DNA of 64,000 nt from NCBI GenBank assembly GCA_025361935.1, contig JANYJB010000065.1:30278-94277 (forward strand). The letters are read 5' to 3'. The notes beneath the pieces were generated by a model. The model saw nothing but the letters and a program-made list of their open reading frames with translations, did not search any database and had not been told where the DNA came from. The position numbers were made by a program, and so were the translations under genes. This document shows positions 30,301 to 39,038 of this stretch, in pieces. Position 1 is the first letter of the stretch; each line of letters begins with the position of its first letter. The DNA comes from Verrucomicrobiota bacterium (GTDB lineage: Bacteria; Verrucomicrobiota; Verrucomicrobiia; Opitutales; Opitutaceae).

Positions 30301-33300
30301 CAGCACGCTGTCACTCCCGCCGTTGATCGTGCCATTGCCGGAGAGCGTCACGGTGCCGACCGTGTCGCTGTAACCGTCCATGTCCAAAACCGCGGTCTCG
30401 CCGTCGATCGTCACATTGCCCGACGCGATGGCGTCGTTGGTCCCGTAGAGCAACTTGCCCTCGGTGATCTTGGTGAGACCAGTGTAGGTGTTCTTGTTGT
30501 TCAGGGTGACCGTGCCCGAGGTGGTCTTGTTCAGGGCGATATCTTCGCCGGCGAGGATGGCGTTCACGGTGCCGTCCTTCATCTCGAAGCTGCCGGTGCT
30601 GGTGAGCGTGCCGCTGCCGTCGATCTTGCCGCCGTGGTCCAAGGTGACGGTGCCGACCGTGTCCGTGTAGGTGCTGATATCAAGGATCGCGGTCGCGCCG
30701 TCGATCGTCACGTTGCCCGAGGCGATGGCGTCGTTCGTGCCATAGAGCAACTTGCCCTCGGTGATTTTCGTAAGACCGGTGTAAGTATTCTTTTGCTGGA
30801 GGGTGACCGTGCCAGAAGTCGTTTTGTTCAGCGGGATGCCGCTGCCGCCGAGCACCACGTTCACGGTGCCGCTCTTCATCTCAAACGTGCCGGTGCTCGT
30901 CAGCGTCGAGTTGCCGCCGCCGTCGATCTTGCCGCCGTCGTCGAGCGTGACCGTGCCGACCGTGTCGCTGTAGCCATCCATATCCAAAATCGCCGTCGCG
31001 CCGTCGATCGTCACGTTGCCGCTGGCGAGCGCGTCGCTCGTGCCAAACTTCAACGTGCCATCGGTGATCTTTGTCAGACCCGTGTAGGTGTTCTTTTCGT
31101 TGAGCGTGACTGTGCCGGAGGTCGTCTTGTTCAGCGCGATGCCGCTGCCGCCGAGCACCACGTTCACCGTGCCGGACTTCATCTCAAAGCTGCCGGTGCT
31201 CGTGAGCGTCGAGTTGCCACCGCCGTTGATCGTGCCATTGCCGGAGAGCGTGACGGTGCCGACCGTGTCGCTGTAGCCATCCATATCCAAAATCGCCGTC
31301 GCGCCGTCGATCGTCACGTTGCCGCTGGCGAGCGCGTCGTCGGTGCCGTAAACCAGCTTGCCGGCGCTTACCGTGGTGAGACCCGTGTAAGTGTTCTTGG
31401 CGTTGAGTGTCACAGTTCCGTTGCCCGTTTTGTTCAGCGCGATGCCGCTGCCGCCCAGGATGGCATTCACGGTGCCGTCCTTCATCTCAAACGTGCCGCC
31501 GCTGGTGAGAGTGGAATTGCCACTGCCGTCGATCGTGCCGCCATGATCCAGCGTGACGGTGCCGACGGTGTCGCTGTGGTTGGCACCGAGATCAAAGACC
31601 GCAGTGGAGCCGTCGATGGTGAGCACGCCGCTGTCGGCCAGAGAGCCGTTGGCGCTTTCGCGGACGATGCCGCCATTGATGGTGGTGCCGCCGGTGTAGG
31701 TGTTGGCAGCGTTGAGGACGATGGTGCCGGTATGCGTGGAGTCGCCAAACGTGACTGAGCCGTTGGAGATCACGCCGCTCAGGATGACCTGGTTTTCGAT
31801 GGGGTTGTCCTCGGAATCCAGAACGTCGGTCGCGGTGTTAAGAATGGTGCGCGCGCCGCCGTTGAGATTAATGGCATTTTTAAAGATGACGTTGGAGTCC
31901 GCCGTGTCTGAACCAAAAAGCAATTTGGCGCCGGTGGGGACGAAGTTGCCGGTGCCCCAAGTCAGGGCGGCACCGTTGCTCAGGCGAACCGTAAGATCGC
32001 CGCCTTGGGCCGAGAAACCGCCGTCGTTGGTCCACTGGATGCGCGTGCTGGAAGTTCCGACGAAGCGGTTGAAGAGCCCGTTGGACTGGAACACGCCGCC
32101 GGCGAGATTGATATTGCTGTTGGTGAACACGCCTTCGCCATCAATGGCCTGGAGGGTGCCGCCTTCGATCTTGGTCTGGCCGCTGTAGGTGTTGGCGGCG
32201 TTGAAAATAACCGTGCCGCTTTTGATGACCAAGCCGGCGCCGCTGCCGGCGGCGTAGTCGGATGCGCCGATGGAGGCGAGGGAATCGTCGGCGATGCCGC
32301 CGTTAAAAACGATGGTGTGCCCCTTGCCAGCGTCGAGGTTGACGGTCGCGCCCTTCATGATGAAGAGATCCGTGCCAACACCCGCACCGCTGCCGCCAGC
32401 CTCGTAGCCGTCGCCGCCTTGAGTGGCGTTCTGGGTGAACTCAGCGTCGCCCTTGATTGTCAAAATGCCGCCATCACGCACAAAAATCGCGCCGCCGTAT
32501 CCCGAACCGCCGATGCCGCCGGGACCGCCGCCGGTGCCGCCATTGCCGCCGCCGAAGCCGCTAACGCCGCCCGCGCCGCCGCCGCCATCCGTGCCGGGTT
32601 CGGCGAAAGCAGATTTGCCACCAATACCGGCGGTGCCGCCAGCGCCACCGCCGCCACCGAAGCCGCCGATGCCGCCAGCGCCACCGTTGCCGCCAGGACC
32701 ACCGGCCGCCGCCGATGCGGAAACCGCATCGCCACCATTACCGCCATTGCCGCCCGCTCCACCACCAAAGCCAAAGCTGGCATTACCGCCATTGCCGGCA
32801 TTGCCACCGGTGCCACCGTTGCCGGCTGTGCCCACAGCCAGATTCGTCACGGTGATAGCCGCTAGATAGGCTCCGTCGAAAACCGCTTTAGCAAGGTCTT
32901 TGGTAAGCGTTGCGCCACCTTTCTCAGCGGCAATTTCCGTATAGCTAGCCGCCAAGGCGGCAAGGGGAACGCCCAATTCCGAGATGACAGGAAATCCATC
33001 CGCCGCCACTTGAGTTTCGGCCAACGCCGCCGCTGAAGTAAACGAGGCGGCAATCGCCGTAAAGACGGTGGTATCAATAGTATCTTCGCCTGATGTGACG
33101 ATATCGTAAGTGACATCCAGACCGGCCTTGATCGTGTCCGCCGTAACCGCCGCACCAACAGAACCATTGCCGCCATTGCCGCCTTTGCCGCCAAAACCGT
33201 TGGTGCCATTGGTGCCGGATGCGCCATTGTAGCCCGTGCCGCCGTTGCCACCGTTAACATAGGCCGCGCCACTATCGGCGTTAGCACCGTTGTCACCGTT

Positions 33301-33723
33301 GGTGCCATTAGAAGAAGGGGTGAAAATACCATTCAGAACGCCGCCCAAGCTAGAAGAGTTGGCGTTGCCGCCCTTGACCGTGTTACCGACAAAATTCACG
33401 TTGTTGAGCGTGACCGTAGCACCGGAGTTGACAAAAATAGCACCACCCAAACCCGCGCCGCCACCGCTGCCATCGCCACCCGCAGTGCTGAAGTTCTGCA
33501 AGGTCGCGTTGCTGATCGTGAGACTGCCGCCCTTCACAAAGTAACCGGAGCCGCTGTTGCCGTCGATGATGCCGCCGTCACCGTCAACCGAATGCGCGCC
33601 ACTGGTTTGGACTGTCGGCGGCGTCGCCAACGTCTGATCGGCGCGAACGGTCGTCAAGAGAGCCAAACTGCTCAATAACGCGTTGTAAAACCGAGCGGAA
33701 TACAGAAAGGAGGCAGTCTTCAT
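27328..33723 (-). CDS. Autotransporter adhesin-like protein with autotransporter-associated beta-strand repeats and C-terminal beta-barrel
   Basis: Signal-like N-terminus; NTYTGLTxxxxGxL repeats; C-terminal barrel ending ...VAADAKASNSFYISTAFGF with terminal Phe. Confidence 0.92.
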   Translation of the reverse strand: MKTASFLYSARFYNALLSSLALLTTVRADQTLATPPTVQTSGAHSVDGDGGIIDGNSGSGYFVKGGSLTISNATLQNFSTAGGDGSGGGAGLGGAIFVNSGATVTLNNVNFVGNTVKGGNANSSSLGGVLNGIFTPSSNGTNGDNGANADSGAAYVNGGNGGTGYNGASGTNGTNGFGGKGGNGGNGSVGAAVTADTIKAGLDVTYDIVTSGEDTIDTTVFTAIAASFTSAAALAETQVAADGFPVISELGVPLAALAASYTEIAAEKGGATLTKDLAKAVFDGAYLAAITVTNLAVGTAGNGGTGGNAGNGGNASFGFGGGAGGNGGNGGDAVSASAAAGGPGGNGGAGGIGGFGGGGGAGGTAGIGGKSAFAEPGTDGGGGAGGVSGFGGGNGGTGGGPGGIGGSGYGGAIFVRDGGILTIKGDAEFTQNATQGGDGYEAGGSGAGVGTDLFIMKGATVNLDAGKGHTIVFNGGIADDSLASIGASDYAAGSGAGLVIKSGTVIFNAANTYSGQTKIEGGTLQAIDGEGVFTNSNINLAGGVFQSNGLFNRFVGTSSTRIQWTNDGGFSAQGGDLTVRLSNGAALTWGTGNFVPTGAKLLFGSDTADSNVIFKNAINLNGGARTILNTATDVLDSEDNPIENQVILSGVISNGSVTFGDSTHTGTIVLNAANTYTGGTTINGGIVRESANGSLADSGVLTIDGSTAVFDLGANHSDTVGTVTLDHGGTIDGSGNSTLTSGGTFEMKDGTVNAILGGSGIALNKTGNGTVTLNAKNTYTGLTTVSAGKLVYGTDDALASGNVTIDGATAILDMDGYSDTVGTVTLSGNGTINGGGNSTLTSTGSFEMKSGTVNVVLGGSGIALNKTTSGTVTLNEKNTYTGLTKITDGTLKFGTSDALASGNVTIDGATAILDMDGYSDTVGTVTLDDGGKIDGGGNSTLTSTGTFEMKSGTVNVVLGGSGIPLNKTTSGTVTLQQKNTYTGLTKITEGKLLYGTNDAIASGNVTIDGATAILDISTYTDTVGTVTLDHGGKIDGSGTLTSTGSFEMKDGTVNAILAGEDIALNKTTSGTVTLNNKNTYTGLTKITEGKLLYGTNDAIASGNVTIDGETAVLDMDGYSDTVGTVTLSGNGTINGGSDSVLTSTGTFEMKSGTVNAVLGGEGIVLNKTTSGTVTLNEQNTYTGLTTVSAGTLLYGTNNAIASGNVTVDGATAVLDMDGYSDTVGTVTLSGNATINGGSDSVLTSTGTFEMKEGTVNVVLGGSGIPLNKTTEGTVTLNEQNTYTGDTTVSAGKLVYGTDNAIASGNIKIDGSTAELALGGHSDTVGTVTLDHGAKISGTGTLTSTGSFELKDGTVDVILAGSGIKLNKTTSGTVTLNNANTYTGATNVNAGKLVLAGPAANLSTSTAVTISSGAELEVNSNNTVASLTSNGGTVSGSHTLTAPTYDLNNGTQINGKLGEAIGGSTVNSNGNVTFTAGVAATTINVQTGLLTIDGADLLAHGATVNLSTAAELKLLHGDQTINTLNGDGTLTLNGNNLNVTDGGTYAGTTTNTGDFIKSGNGTLNLSGNNTNTNTMVDGGTVVIDSTGTLNTGNTTVNDGSTFVDNGVVNSNVTNNGTFMGTGTVNGDYTGNGNTAPGSSPGVLTIAGNYTENGTLAIELADASGPSTDNILGYDQVAVGGNTVLNPLTSVLTIGTPSYTLLEQATPTYMANAIAIAAFQPAKGQTFTIINGAPGTISGHFATFTNNFTSDVILNLSTGQLIGTGLLTATTGGNLLNAFTGASGNLQAMITNLKVGDHQYVGGDLLPLLLGAGLTPAQVAVIANKASPEAYAGFTDYADRVTRSYTDKAVNLTPLVDTGKYSVFAGYSNLDTGSSSSQNQADYDLKSNGAVAGARIVLNKRLTAGLFAGFDSGSVDSTYLRSTVKGNVYGLFGEYVAGQNRRLSITTSLSTATYSSDGTRNTATGTSSFHGADSSANLAAIGLRYRALERRTVVIEPELRLTYVSAKTDGFTETNALKPLQALNVHSQSDTSFTTEAAVNGRYLATSKLSFNARLGVSHNFSDAAREVSANVVSETKSFAVKAPGMGDTEFNLGLGVNYSLTSAWTVGASYQGAVAADAKASNSFYISTAFGF
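29579..31693 (-). repeat. Seven tandem 297-309-nt coding repeats in the autotransporter passenger
   Basis: NTYTG-coding segment recurs at ~29579, 29876, 30179, 30482, 30779, 31082, 31385, 31694 (+ strand coordinates). Confidence 0.88.
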
Positions 33724-33902
33724 AATGTAAAAAATTTATGAAACAGAGTCAGCTTATTGACACTTGGTCAACTAGGTAAAAGACCCTAATAAAAATCGTC
33801 TTATAGACGCAAAACTCAATACCGAGCTTAAGTGGACCGCCACACCCTCCTTACTCACGCATATACAAAAGCTATCAATGCATGAAATCGCCTCTGCGTC
33901 GC

Positions 33903-34913
33903 CTATATACGCCGGAGACCGTTTTTCAGCGCCGCCACCAGATCGTTCGTGCCCTCCGCCATGTTCACGCGAGGCGCGTAACCGAGATCGCGACGGGCAG
34001 CCTCGATTGAAAACCAGTGGTCCTTGGCCAGCTCGGCGGCGACAAACCGCGTCATCGGCGGCTCGCCCTTGAGCGGCAGCGCGCGCCACGCGGCCTCGCA
34101 CAACACGCCGGCGGCCGAAGCCGCGCCGAGGGAAATATGCTTCGTCACCGGCGGCTCGCCGAGCGCGGCAAGGAGCCCATTGATCCAATCCCAAAGCACC
34201 ACCGGCGCGCCGTCGGTGATAAAATACGCACGCCCCGCCGCAGCGCCGGAAAGCGCGGCTTCGGCGGCGAGATGCGCATCGGCGGCGTTTTCCACGTGGA
34301 CCATGTCCACGCGGTTGCGGCCTTCGCCCACGATGCGCAGGCGTCCGGCGCGGGCTCGATCCAGGATGCGTGGCACGAGGTGCGGATCGCCCGCACCCCA
34401 GATGAGGTGCGGACGCAACGCCACCGTGCGCAGCGTCGCAGAGTTGGCCGCCAGCACCTCGCGCTCGGCGATGGCTTTGGTTAATGGATACGGGCTCGGG
34501 CAGTCGGTCGTGAGCGGGAGCGACTCGTCGGCGCCGGAGAGGTCGCGGCCATTGTAAACCACGCTGGGCGTGCTCGTGTAAACGAGCCGCGCCACGCCGT
34601 GCTCGCGGCAGCCGGCGAGAATCGCACGCGTGCCGAGCACGTTGGCGCGGAAAAAGTCTTCGTAGCGTCCCCACACGCCGACTTTGGCGGCAACATGGAA
34701 AACCGTTTCGATCCCGCGGCAGGCCGCGCGCACCGCCGTCTCGTCGTCGAGCGCGGCGCGCACGAAACGCACTCCGCGCGCCTCCAGGTCGGGCGCGGGC
34801 GTGCGCGCGAGCACGGTGACAGGACGGCCTTGCGCGAGCTGGCGGTCAACGATGCGCCGCCCGAGAAAGCCGGTTCCGCCGGTGACGAGGACAGGAGAAT
34901 TTGCCTGAGTCAT
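33903..34913 (-). CDS. oleD: NAD(P)-dependent epimerase / 3-beta-HSD family reductase, OleD-like
   Basis: NSPVLVTGGTGFLGRRIVDRQLAQGRPVTVLART; VYTSTPSVVYNGRDLSGADESLPL; directly downstream of OleC-like gene. Confidence 0.75.
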   Translation of the reverse strand: MTQANSPVLVTGGTGFLGRRIVDRQLAQGRPVTVLARTPAPDLEARGVRFVRAALDDETAVRAACRGIETVFHVAAKVGVWGRYEDFFRANVLGTRAILAGCREHGVARLVYTSTPSVVYNGRDLSGADESLPLTTDCPSPYPLTKAIAEREVLAANSATLRTVALRPHLIWGAGDPHLVPRILDRARAGRLRIVGEGRNRVDMVHVENAADAHLAAEAALSGAAAGRAYFITDGAPVVLWDWINGLLAALGEPPVTKHISLGAASAAGVLCEAAWRALPLKGEPPMTRFVAAELAKDHWFSIEAARRDLGYAPRVNMAEGTNDLVAALKNGLRRI

Positions 34914-34915
34914 GG

Positions 34916-36589
34916 TCAGCGTTTCGGATCGGATTCGTAGCCGATGTCGTCCGCGGCCCAGCGCGCCAGGGCGAGGCGGTGGATCTTGGCATTGTGGCGC
35001 ACGTCCACGGGAAATTTTTTGTGAAAATAGAAGAGCCGGATCCCGGCCGCATGCGGATGCCGCAGCGCGATGATCCGCAACTCGCGCGCGAACCGACGGC
35101 AATCGGAGCTGGAAAAAATGGAGTCCTTGGAGACGGCCTCGACGACGAGCGCCTCGCGCTGGCGGCCGCGCACGCCGAGGCCGATGAGCGCGACGCGGTT
35201 CACCTCGGGATGGGACGTGAAGAGCGGCTCGATCTGCTCGGTGTAAAGCGTGCCGTCACGGGTCTCAACGCGCTCGGCCTTGCGTCCGCAAAACCACAGG
35301 CGGCCTTCCGCGTCGAGGTAGCCGGCATCGCCCATGCGGTGCCAAACGGCGTCGGCAGGGCCGGTGATCTTCGCGGCGGCGGTGGCTTCGGGAAGCGCGT
35401 CGTATTCGCGGGTGACGGTGAGACCGCGCACGATAATTTCGCCGATTTCGCCAACGGGGAGTTCATGGGCGTCGGTCAGCGCGGCGATGGGGCCGTCGGT
35501 GATGGCGATGATTTTGACTTCGTTGGCGGGCAGGACGCGGCCGACGCAGGTGCCCGCGCCCCGGCTGGTGGCGATGGCGGGGCCGGCGATGACTTCGGGT
35601 GCGCTGATGGTGCTGACGGGCAGGGCTTCAGTTGCACCGTAAGGGCTGTGCACCGTGCCGTGCGGCAGCACGGGGGCCATGAGTTGCCAAAGATCGGGCG
35701 GCACGGGGGCGCCGGCGCAGAGCACGCGTTTCATGGTGGGCAACGTGATGTCGTGCGCGTGGCAGTGGACGGCGATCTTGCGCCAGAGCGTGGGCGAGCC
35801 GAAGGAGCTGGTGACTTTTTCCTGGCGGATGGCCTGGAGGATTTTTTCGGGGTCAACGTTCGCGGGGCGGCTTGGGTCAATCTCGGGGACGATGGTCGTC
35901 ATGCCGAGGGCAGGGTTGAAGAGCGCGAAAACCGGAAGCATCGGCAGGTCGATCTCGCCGGGCTGGATGTCGTAGGCGGCGCGGATGAGTTCGACCTGGG
36001 CGGCAAACATGCCGTGGGTGTAGCACACACCCTTGGGTGCGCCGGTGGAGCCGCTGGTGAAAAGCACGGCGGCGGGGTCAGCGGCGGCGCTGTTCACTAT
36101 TTCAGATTTGGAATTTTGGATCTCGGATTTCGCAGCAATGCGCGCGGTGGGGGAGCCGCTGACGCGGATGCGAACTTCGACGCCACGGAAGGGTTTGCGG
36201 AAAACGCGGCTCACGATTTGCGCGAGCGGGATGCCAAGGAGCACGCGGGGGCGCGAGCAGGCGACGCAGGCGAGGAAGCTTTTCAAGCCCATGCCGGGGT
36301 CGATCACCACGGGCACGGCGCCGAGGCCGAAAAGGGCGAAGACGGCGGCAATGAGCGGGAGCCCGGGCTTCACCATGACAAGCACACGATCGCCTCGGCG
36401 GACGCCACGGGCGGACAAGTCGCCGCGCCAGGCAGCGACCTCGGCGTCGAGTTCGGCAAAGGTGAGCGCGAGGTAGTCGATGTCACCGGCGCGGGTGCGA
36501 CCGCGCGGCACCTTGAGGGCGGCGGTGTGCGGCTGGCGGGCCGCCATAAGCGAGAGGTGGCGCGCGATGTTGGCGTTATCCGGTGACAC
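34916..36589 (-). CDS. oleC: AMP-dependent synthetase/ligase, OleC-like (beta-lactone synthetase family)
   Basis: NIARHLSLMAARQPHTAALKVPRG; VVIDPGMGLKSFLACVACSRP; VLFTSGSTGAPKGVCYTHGMF; RMGDAGYLDAEGRLWFCGRKAERV. Confidence 0.8.
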   Translation of the reverse strand: MSPDNANIARHLSLMAARQPHTAALKVPRGRTRAGDIDYLALTFAELDAEVAAWRGDLSARGVRRGDRVLVMVKPGLPLIAAVFALFGLGAVPVVIDPGMGLKSFLACVACSRPRVLLGIPLAQIVSRVFRKPFRGVEVRIRVSGSPTARIAAKSEIQNSKSEIVNSAAADPAAVLFTSGSTGAPKGVCYTHGMFAAQVELIRAAYDIQPGEIDLPMLPVFALFNPALGMTTIVPEIDPSRPANVDPEKILQAIRQEKVTSSFGSPTLWRKIAVHCHAHDITLPTMKRVLCAGAPVPPDLWQLMAPVLPHGTVHSPYGATEALPVSTISAPEVIAGPAIATSRGAGTCVGRVLPANEVKIIAITDGPIAALTDAHELPVGEIGEIIVRGLTVTREYDALPEATAAAKITGPADAVWHRMGDAGYLDAEGRLWFCGRKAERVETRDGTLYTEQIEPLFTSHPEVNRVALIGLGVRGRQREALVVEAVSKDSIFSSSDCRRFARELRIIALRHPHAAGIRLFYFHKKFPVDVRHNAKIHRLALARWAADDIGYESDPKR

Positions 36590-36626
36590 AGGTGAGGGAA
36601 CGCTCGCGGAACAGCCCTCGTTGGCA

Positions 36627-36665
36627 AAGAAAAACCCCGCGCGGCACGGGGCCGGACGCGGGGTT
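36627..36665 (-). terminator. Intrinsic terminator downstream of the small lipoprotein gene
   Basis: On the minus strand AACCCCGCG...CGCGGGGTT followed by TTTCTTT. Confidence 0.75.
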
Positions 36666-36688
36666 GAAAGGGTTTAGGCTGAAAACGA

Positions 36689-36946
36689 TCAGTAGTCGGT
36701 GTAGGTGATCGCTCCCCAGAGCAGCTTGACCTGATCGCCGGAGGGATTGACGCGGCCGAGGAACTGCGTGCCGTCCAGAGGGATGGTGATGGGACCGGAG
36801 GGCATGTAGTTACCGGTGTTCACCTCGGCGAGGCCGCCGAAGAAGGTGTTGTTGCGACCGGTGCGGGTCTTTTGGGTGGCGCAGCCGGAGAAAACCGAGG
36901 CGGCCAACGCACAGAGTCCAATGGCAAGAAGAGTCTTCGAATTCAT
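36689..36946 (-). CDS. Small putative lipoprotein
   Basis: MNSKTLLAIGLCALAASVFSGCATQKTRTGRNNTFFGGLAEVNTGNYMPSG; lipobox FSGC. Confidence 0.75.
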   Translation of the reverse strand: MNSKTLLAIGLCALAASVFSGCATQKTRTGRNNTFFGGLAEVNTGNYMPSGPITIPLDGTQFLGRVNPSGDQVKLLWGAITYTDY

Positions 36947-37018
36947 AGGGTAGATAGGGAAGTTGTCGGTCGGCGGGCGGCTTGGCAAGTGGGGAAATGG
37001 CGAATTCCGCAAGGGGGT

Positions 37019-38188
37019 TCAGGCGGGGTTGAGCGAGGGCTCGCCGCGAAGCAAACCGGCCTGCCACGGGAGGAGAATCTCGTCGAGCTTGCCGGGGGCG
37101 CGGGCGATCTGGGCGAGCTGGGAGCGGTTGGCAATGAGGGTGGACTCGATCTCCAGGCGGGCGGCGACGCAGTCGCGGTCGGCCTTGATGCGGTCTTGAA
37201 GGGCAACTTCGTGCGGCGTGAGCGGGGCGTGCTCGGCGCGGCGGCGGCGGGGGAGCGTCTGCGGGTCGCGGCCGAGGCCGAGGCGGAGCGCGGCGGCGAG
37301 CGTGGCGGCGAGGCGGTCGTGGCGTTTGCCAAGGTTGACCTTGGACATGATGGTCGCCTCGGATTCTCCGTCTTCGGCAGCGTAGGCGATGTCGAGAAGT
37401 AGGTCGCCGCTACACACTTTGAAAGGGGGAACGTCGAGCTTCTGCGCCCAGTCCTGCCGCCAGTGCCAGATGGCGTGGAGCACACCGAGACCGCGGCCGC
37501 GCAGGCGCTCGGAACGGCCGATGCGCCAGTCGTTTTCTTCGGGCTCGGGGAAACCCGTGAGGCCGGTCTCGATCTGCCGGCGACATTGCTGGTCGAGCCA
37601 GTCGATGCGGTCGAGGCGAACGAGTTCGCGGGTGAGGATGTCGCGCAGGGCGGGCAGATGCCAGACGTCGAGTGCGGCGTAATCGAGGAGCTTTTTCGTG
37701 ATCGGGCGGCGGGACCAGTTGGCCTTCTGGCCTTCCTTGTCGAGGACGACGCCAAAGTGCTGCTCCAGCAGACCGGCGAGGCCGATGCGCGAGTGGTTGA
37801 GGAGCTGCGCCGCCAGCATGGTGTCGAACAGGCTCTTCGGGCGGAATTGGCACAAGTCCCACAGCAGGCGGATGTCGAAGTCGCTGCCGTGCATGAGCAG
37901 GTGCTTGTCCGCGAGTTTTTCCCAGAGCGAGGCGAGCGGGAGCGGGGCGAGCACGTCCACGAGGAAGATTTTGCCCGCCACCAGAAACTGCAGCAGGCAC
38001 ACCCGCGTGCGGTAGTGGAACATGTTATCCGCCTCCGTATCGAGCGCCACTTCGTCAACCGCGTCGAGGGCGGCCAGCAGGGGGGCCAGTTGGTCGGGCT
38101 GGTCGATGAGGGTGTAGGCGGGAAGATTCGCGTTCAACTGCGGCAAACAAACGGCCAACCGCCGCCGGACGGAAGCGCGAAATGTCAA
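37019..38188 (-). CDS. rnd: Ribonuclease D
   Basis: EVALDTEADNMFHYRTRVCLLQFLVAGKIFLVD; DFDIRLLWDLCQFRPKSLFDTMLAAQLL; YAALDVWHLPALRDIL. Confidence 0.92.
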   Translation of the reverse strand: MTFRASVRRRLAVCLPQLNANLPAYTLIDQPDQLAPLLAALDAVDEVALDTEADNMFHYRTRVCLLQFLVAGKIFLVDVLAPLPLASLWEKLADKHLLMHGSDFDIRLLWDLCQFRPKSLFDTMLAAQLLNHSRIGLAGLLEQHFGVVLDKEGQKANWSRRPITKKLLDYAALDVWHLPALRDILTRELVRLDRIDWLDQQCRRQIETGLTGFPEPEENDWRIGRSERLRGRGLGVLHAIWHWRQDWAQKLDVPPFKVCSGDLLLDIAYAAEDGESEATIMSKVNLGKRHDRLAATLAAALRLGLGRDPQTLPRRRRAEHAPLTPHEVALQDRIKADRDCVAARLEIESTLIANRSQLAQIARAPGKLDEILLPWQAGLLRGEPSLNPA

Positions 38189-38267
38189 AAGCCGCCTGCG
38201 CCGCCCAAAAAACTTCGCGCGGATTCGCTTTGCGCTTTGGGGCGCAGTTTGCCGCCATCACGGGGAC

Positions 38268-38969
38268 ATGAAGGTTGTCGTGCTCTGTTCCGGCGGGATG
38301 GATTCGGTGACCGCGCTCCACTGGGCGCGGGCGCACCACACCGTCGCGGCCGCGTTGAGCTTCGACTACGGCGCGAAGCACAACGCCCGCGAGCTGCCCT
38401 TCGCCGCCGAGCACGCCGACCGTCTCGGCATCCGCCACGAGATCGTGAAGCTCGATTTCGTGAACCGCCTCTTCGCCTCCGACCTGCTCACCTCGGGCGG
38501 TGACATCCCCGAGGGCCACTACGAAGCGGCCAACATGAAGCAGACGGTCGTCCCCTTCCGCAACGCCGTGATGCTCTCCATCGCCACCGGCTTTGCCGAG
38601 AGCGCGGGCGCCGAGGGCCTCGTCATCGCCGCGCACGGCGGCGACCACGCGATCTACCCGGATTGCCGCGAGGCGTTCATGCAGGCGATGGGCGACGCCA
38701 TGCGGCTCGGCACCTACGCTGAGATCGCGCTGCTGCGGCCTTTCATCACCTTCACCAAGGGCGGCATCGTCGCCGAGGGCGCGAAGCTCGGCGTGAATTT
38801 CGCCCGCACCTGGTCCTGCTACAAGGGCGCCGCCATCCACTGCGGCAAATGCGGCACCTGTGTGGAGCGCCGCGAGGCGTTCATCGAGGCCGGCGTGCCC
38901 GACCCCACCGCCTACGAGAGCACCGGCCCCCTGCCGCTCAAACCAACAAAGGAGAACGAGAAAGATTAA
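38268..38969 (+). CDS. queC: 7-cyano-7-deazaguanine synthase (last codons overlap a family-1 repeat arm)
   Basis: VVLCSGGMDSVTALHWARAHH; LSFDYGAKHNARELPFA; SCYKGAAIHCGKCGTCVERREAF. Confidence 0.95.
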   Translation: MKVVVLCSGGMDSVTALHWARAHHTVAAALSFDYGAKHNARELPFAAEHADRLGIRHEIVKLDFVNRLFASDLLTSGGDIPEGHYEAANMKQTVVPFRNAVMLSIATGFAESAGAEGLVIAAHGGDHAIYPDCREAFMQAMGDAMRLGTYAEIALLRPFITFTKGGIVAEGAKLGVNFARTWSCYKGAAIHCGKCGTCVERREAFIEAGVPDPTAYESTGPLPLKPTKENEKD

Positions 38970-39024
38970 GAGAACGAGAACGACGCGACATTTGTATCGT
39001 TCTCGTTCTTCGTTCTCGTTCTCC
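38952..39024. repeat. Family-1 palindromic repeat (copy E, arm order reversed)
   Basis: GGAGAACGAGAAAGATTAAGAGAACGAGAACGA...TCGTTCTCGTTCTTCGTTCTCGTTCTCC; contains the queC stop codon. Confidence 0.82.
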
Positions 39025-39038
39025 CCTCCGCCTCTCCG

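Noticed and set aside
29579-31693. Regularly spaced repeats that could suggest a CRISPR array
   Set aside because: Unit is ~300 nt, in frame and coding; no short direct repeats with unique spacers and no cas genes in the window.
30190-31758. 522-aa + strand ORF with periodic repeats
   Set aside because: Antisense of the autotransporter repeats; periodicity is inherited from the real minus-strand gene.
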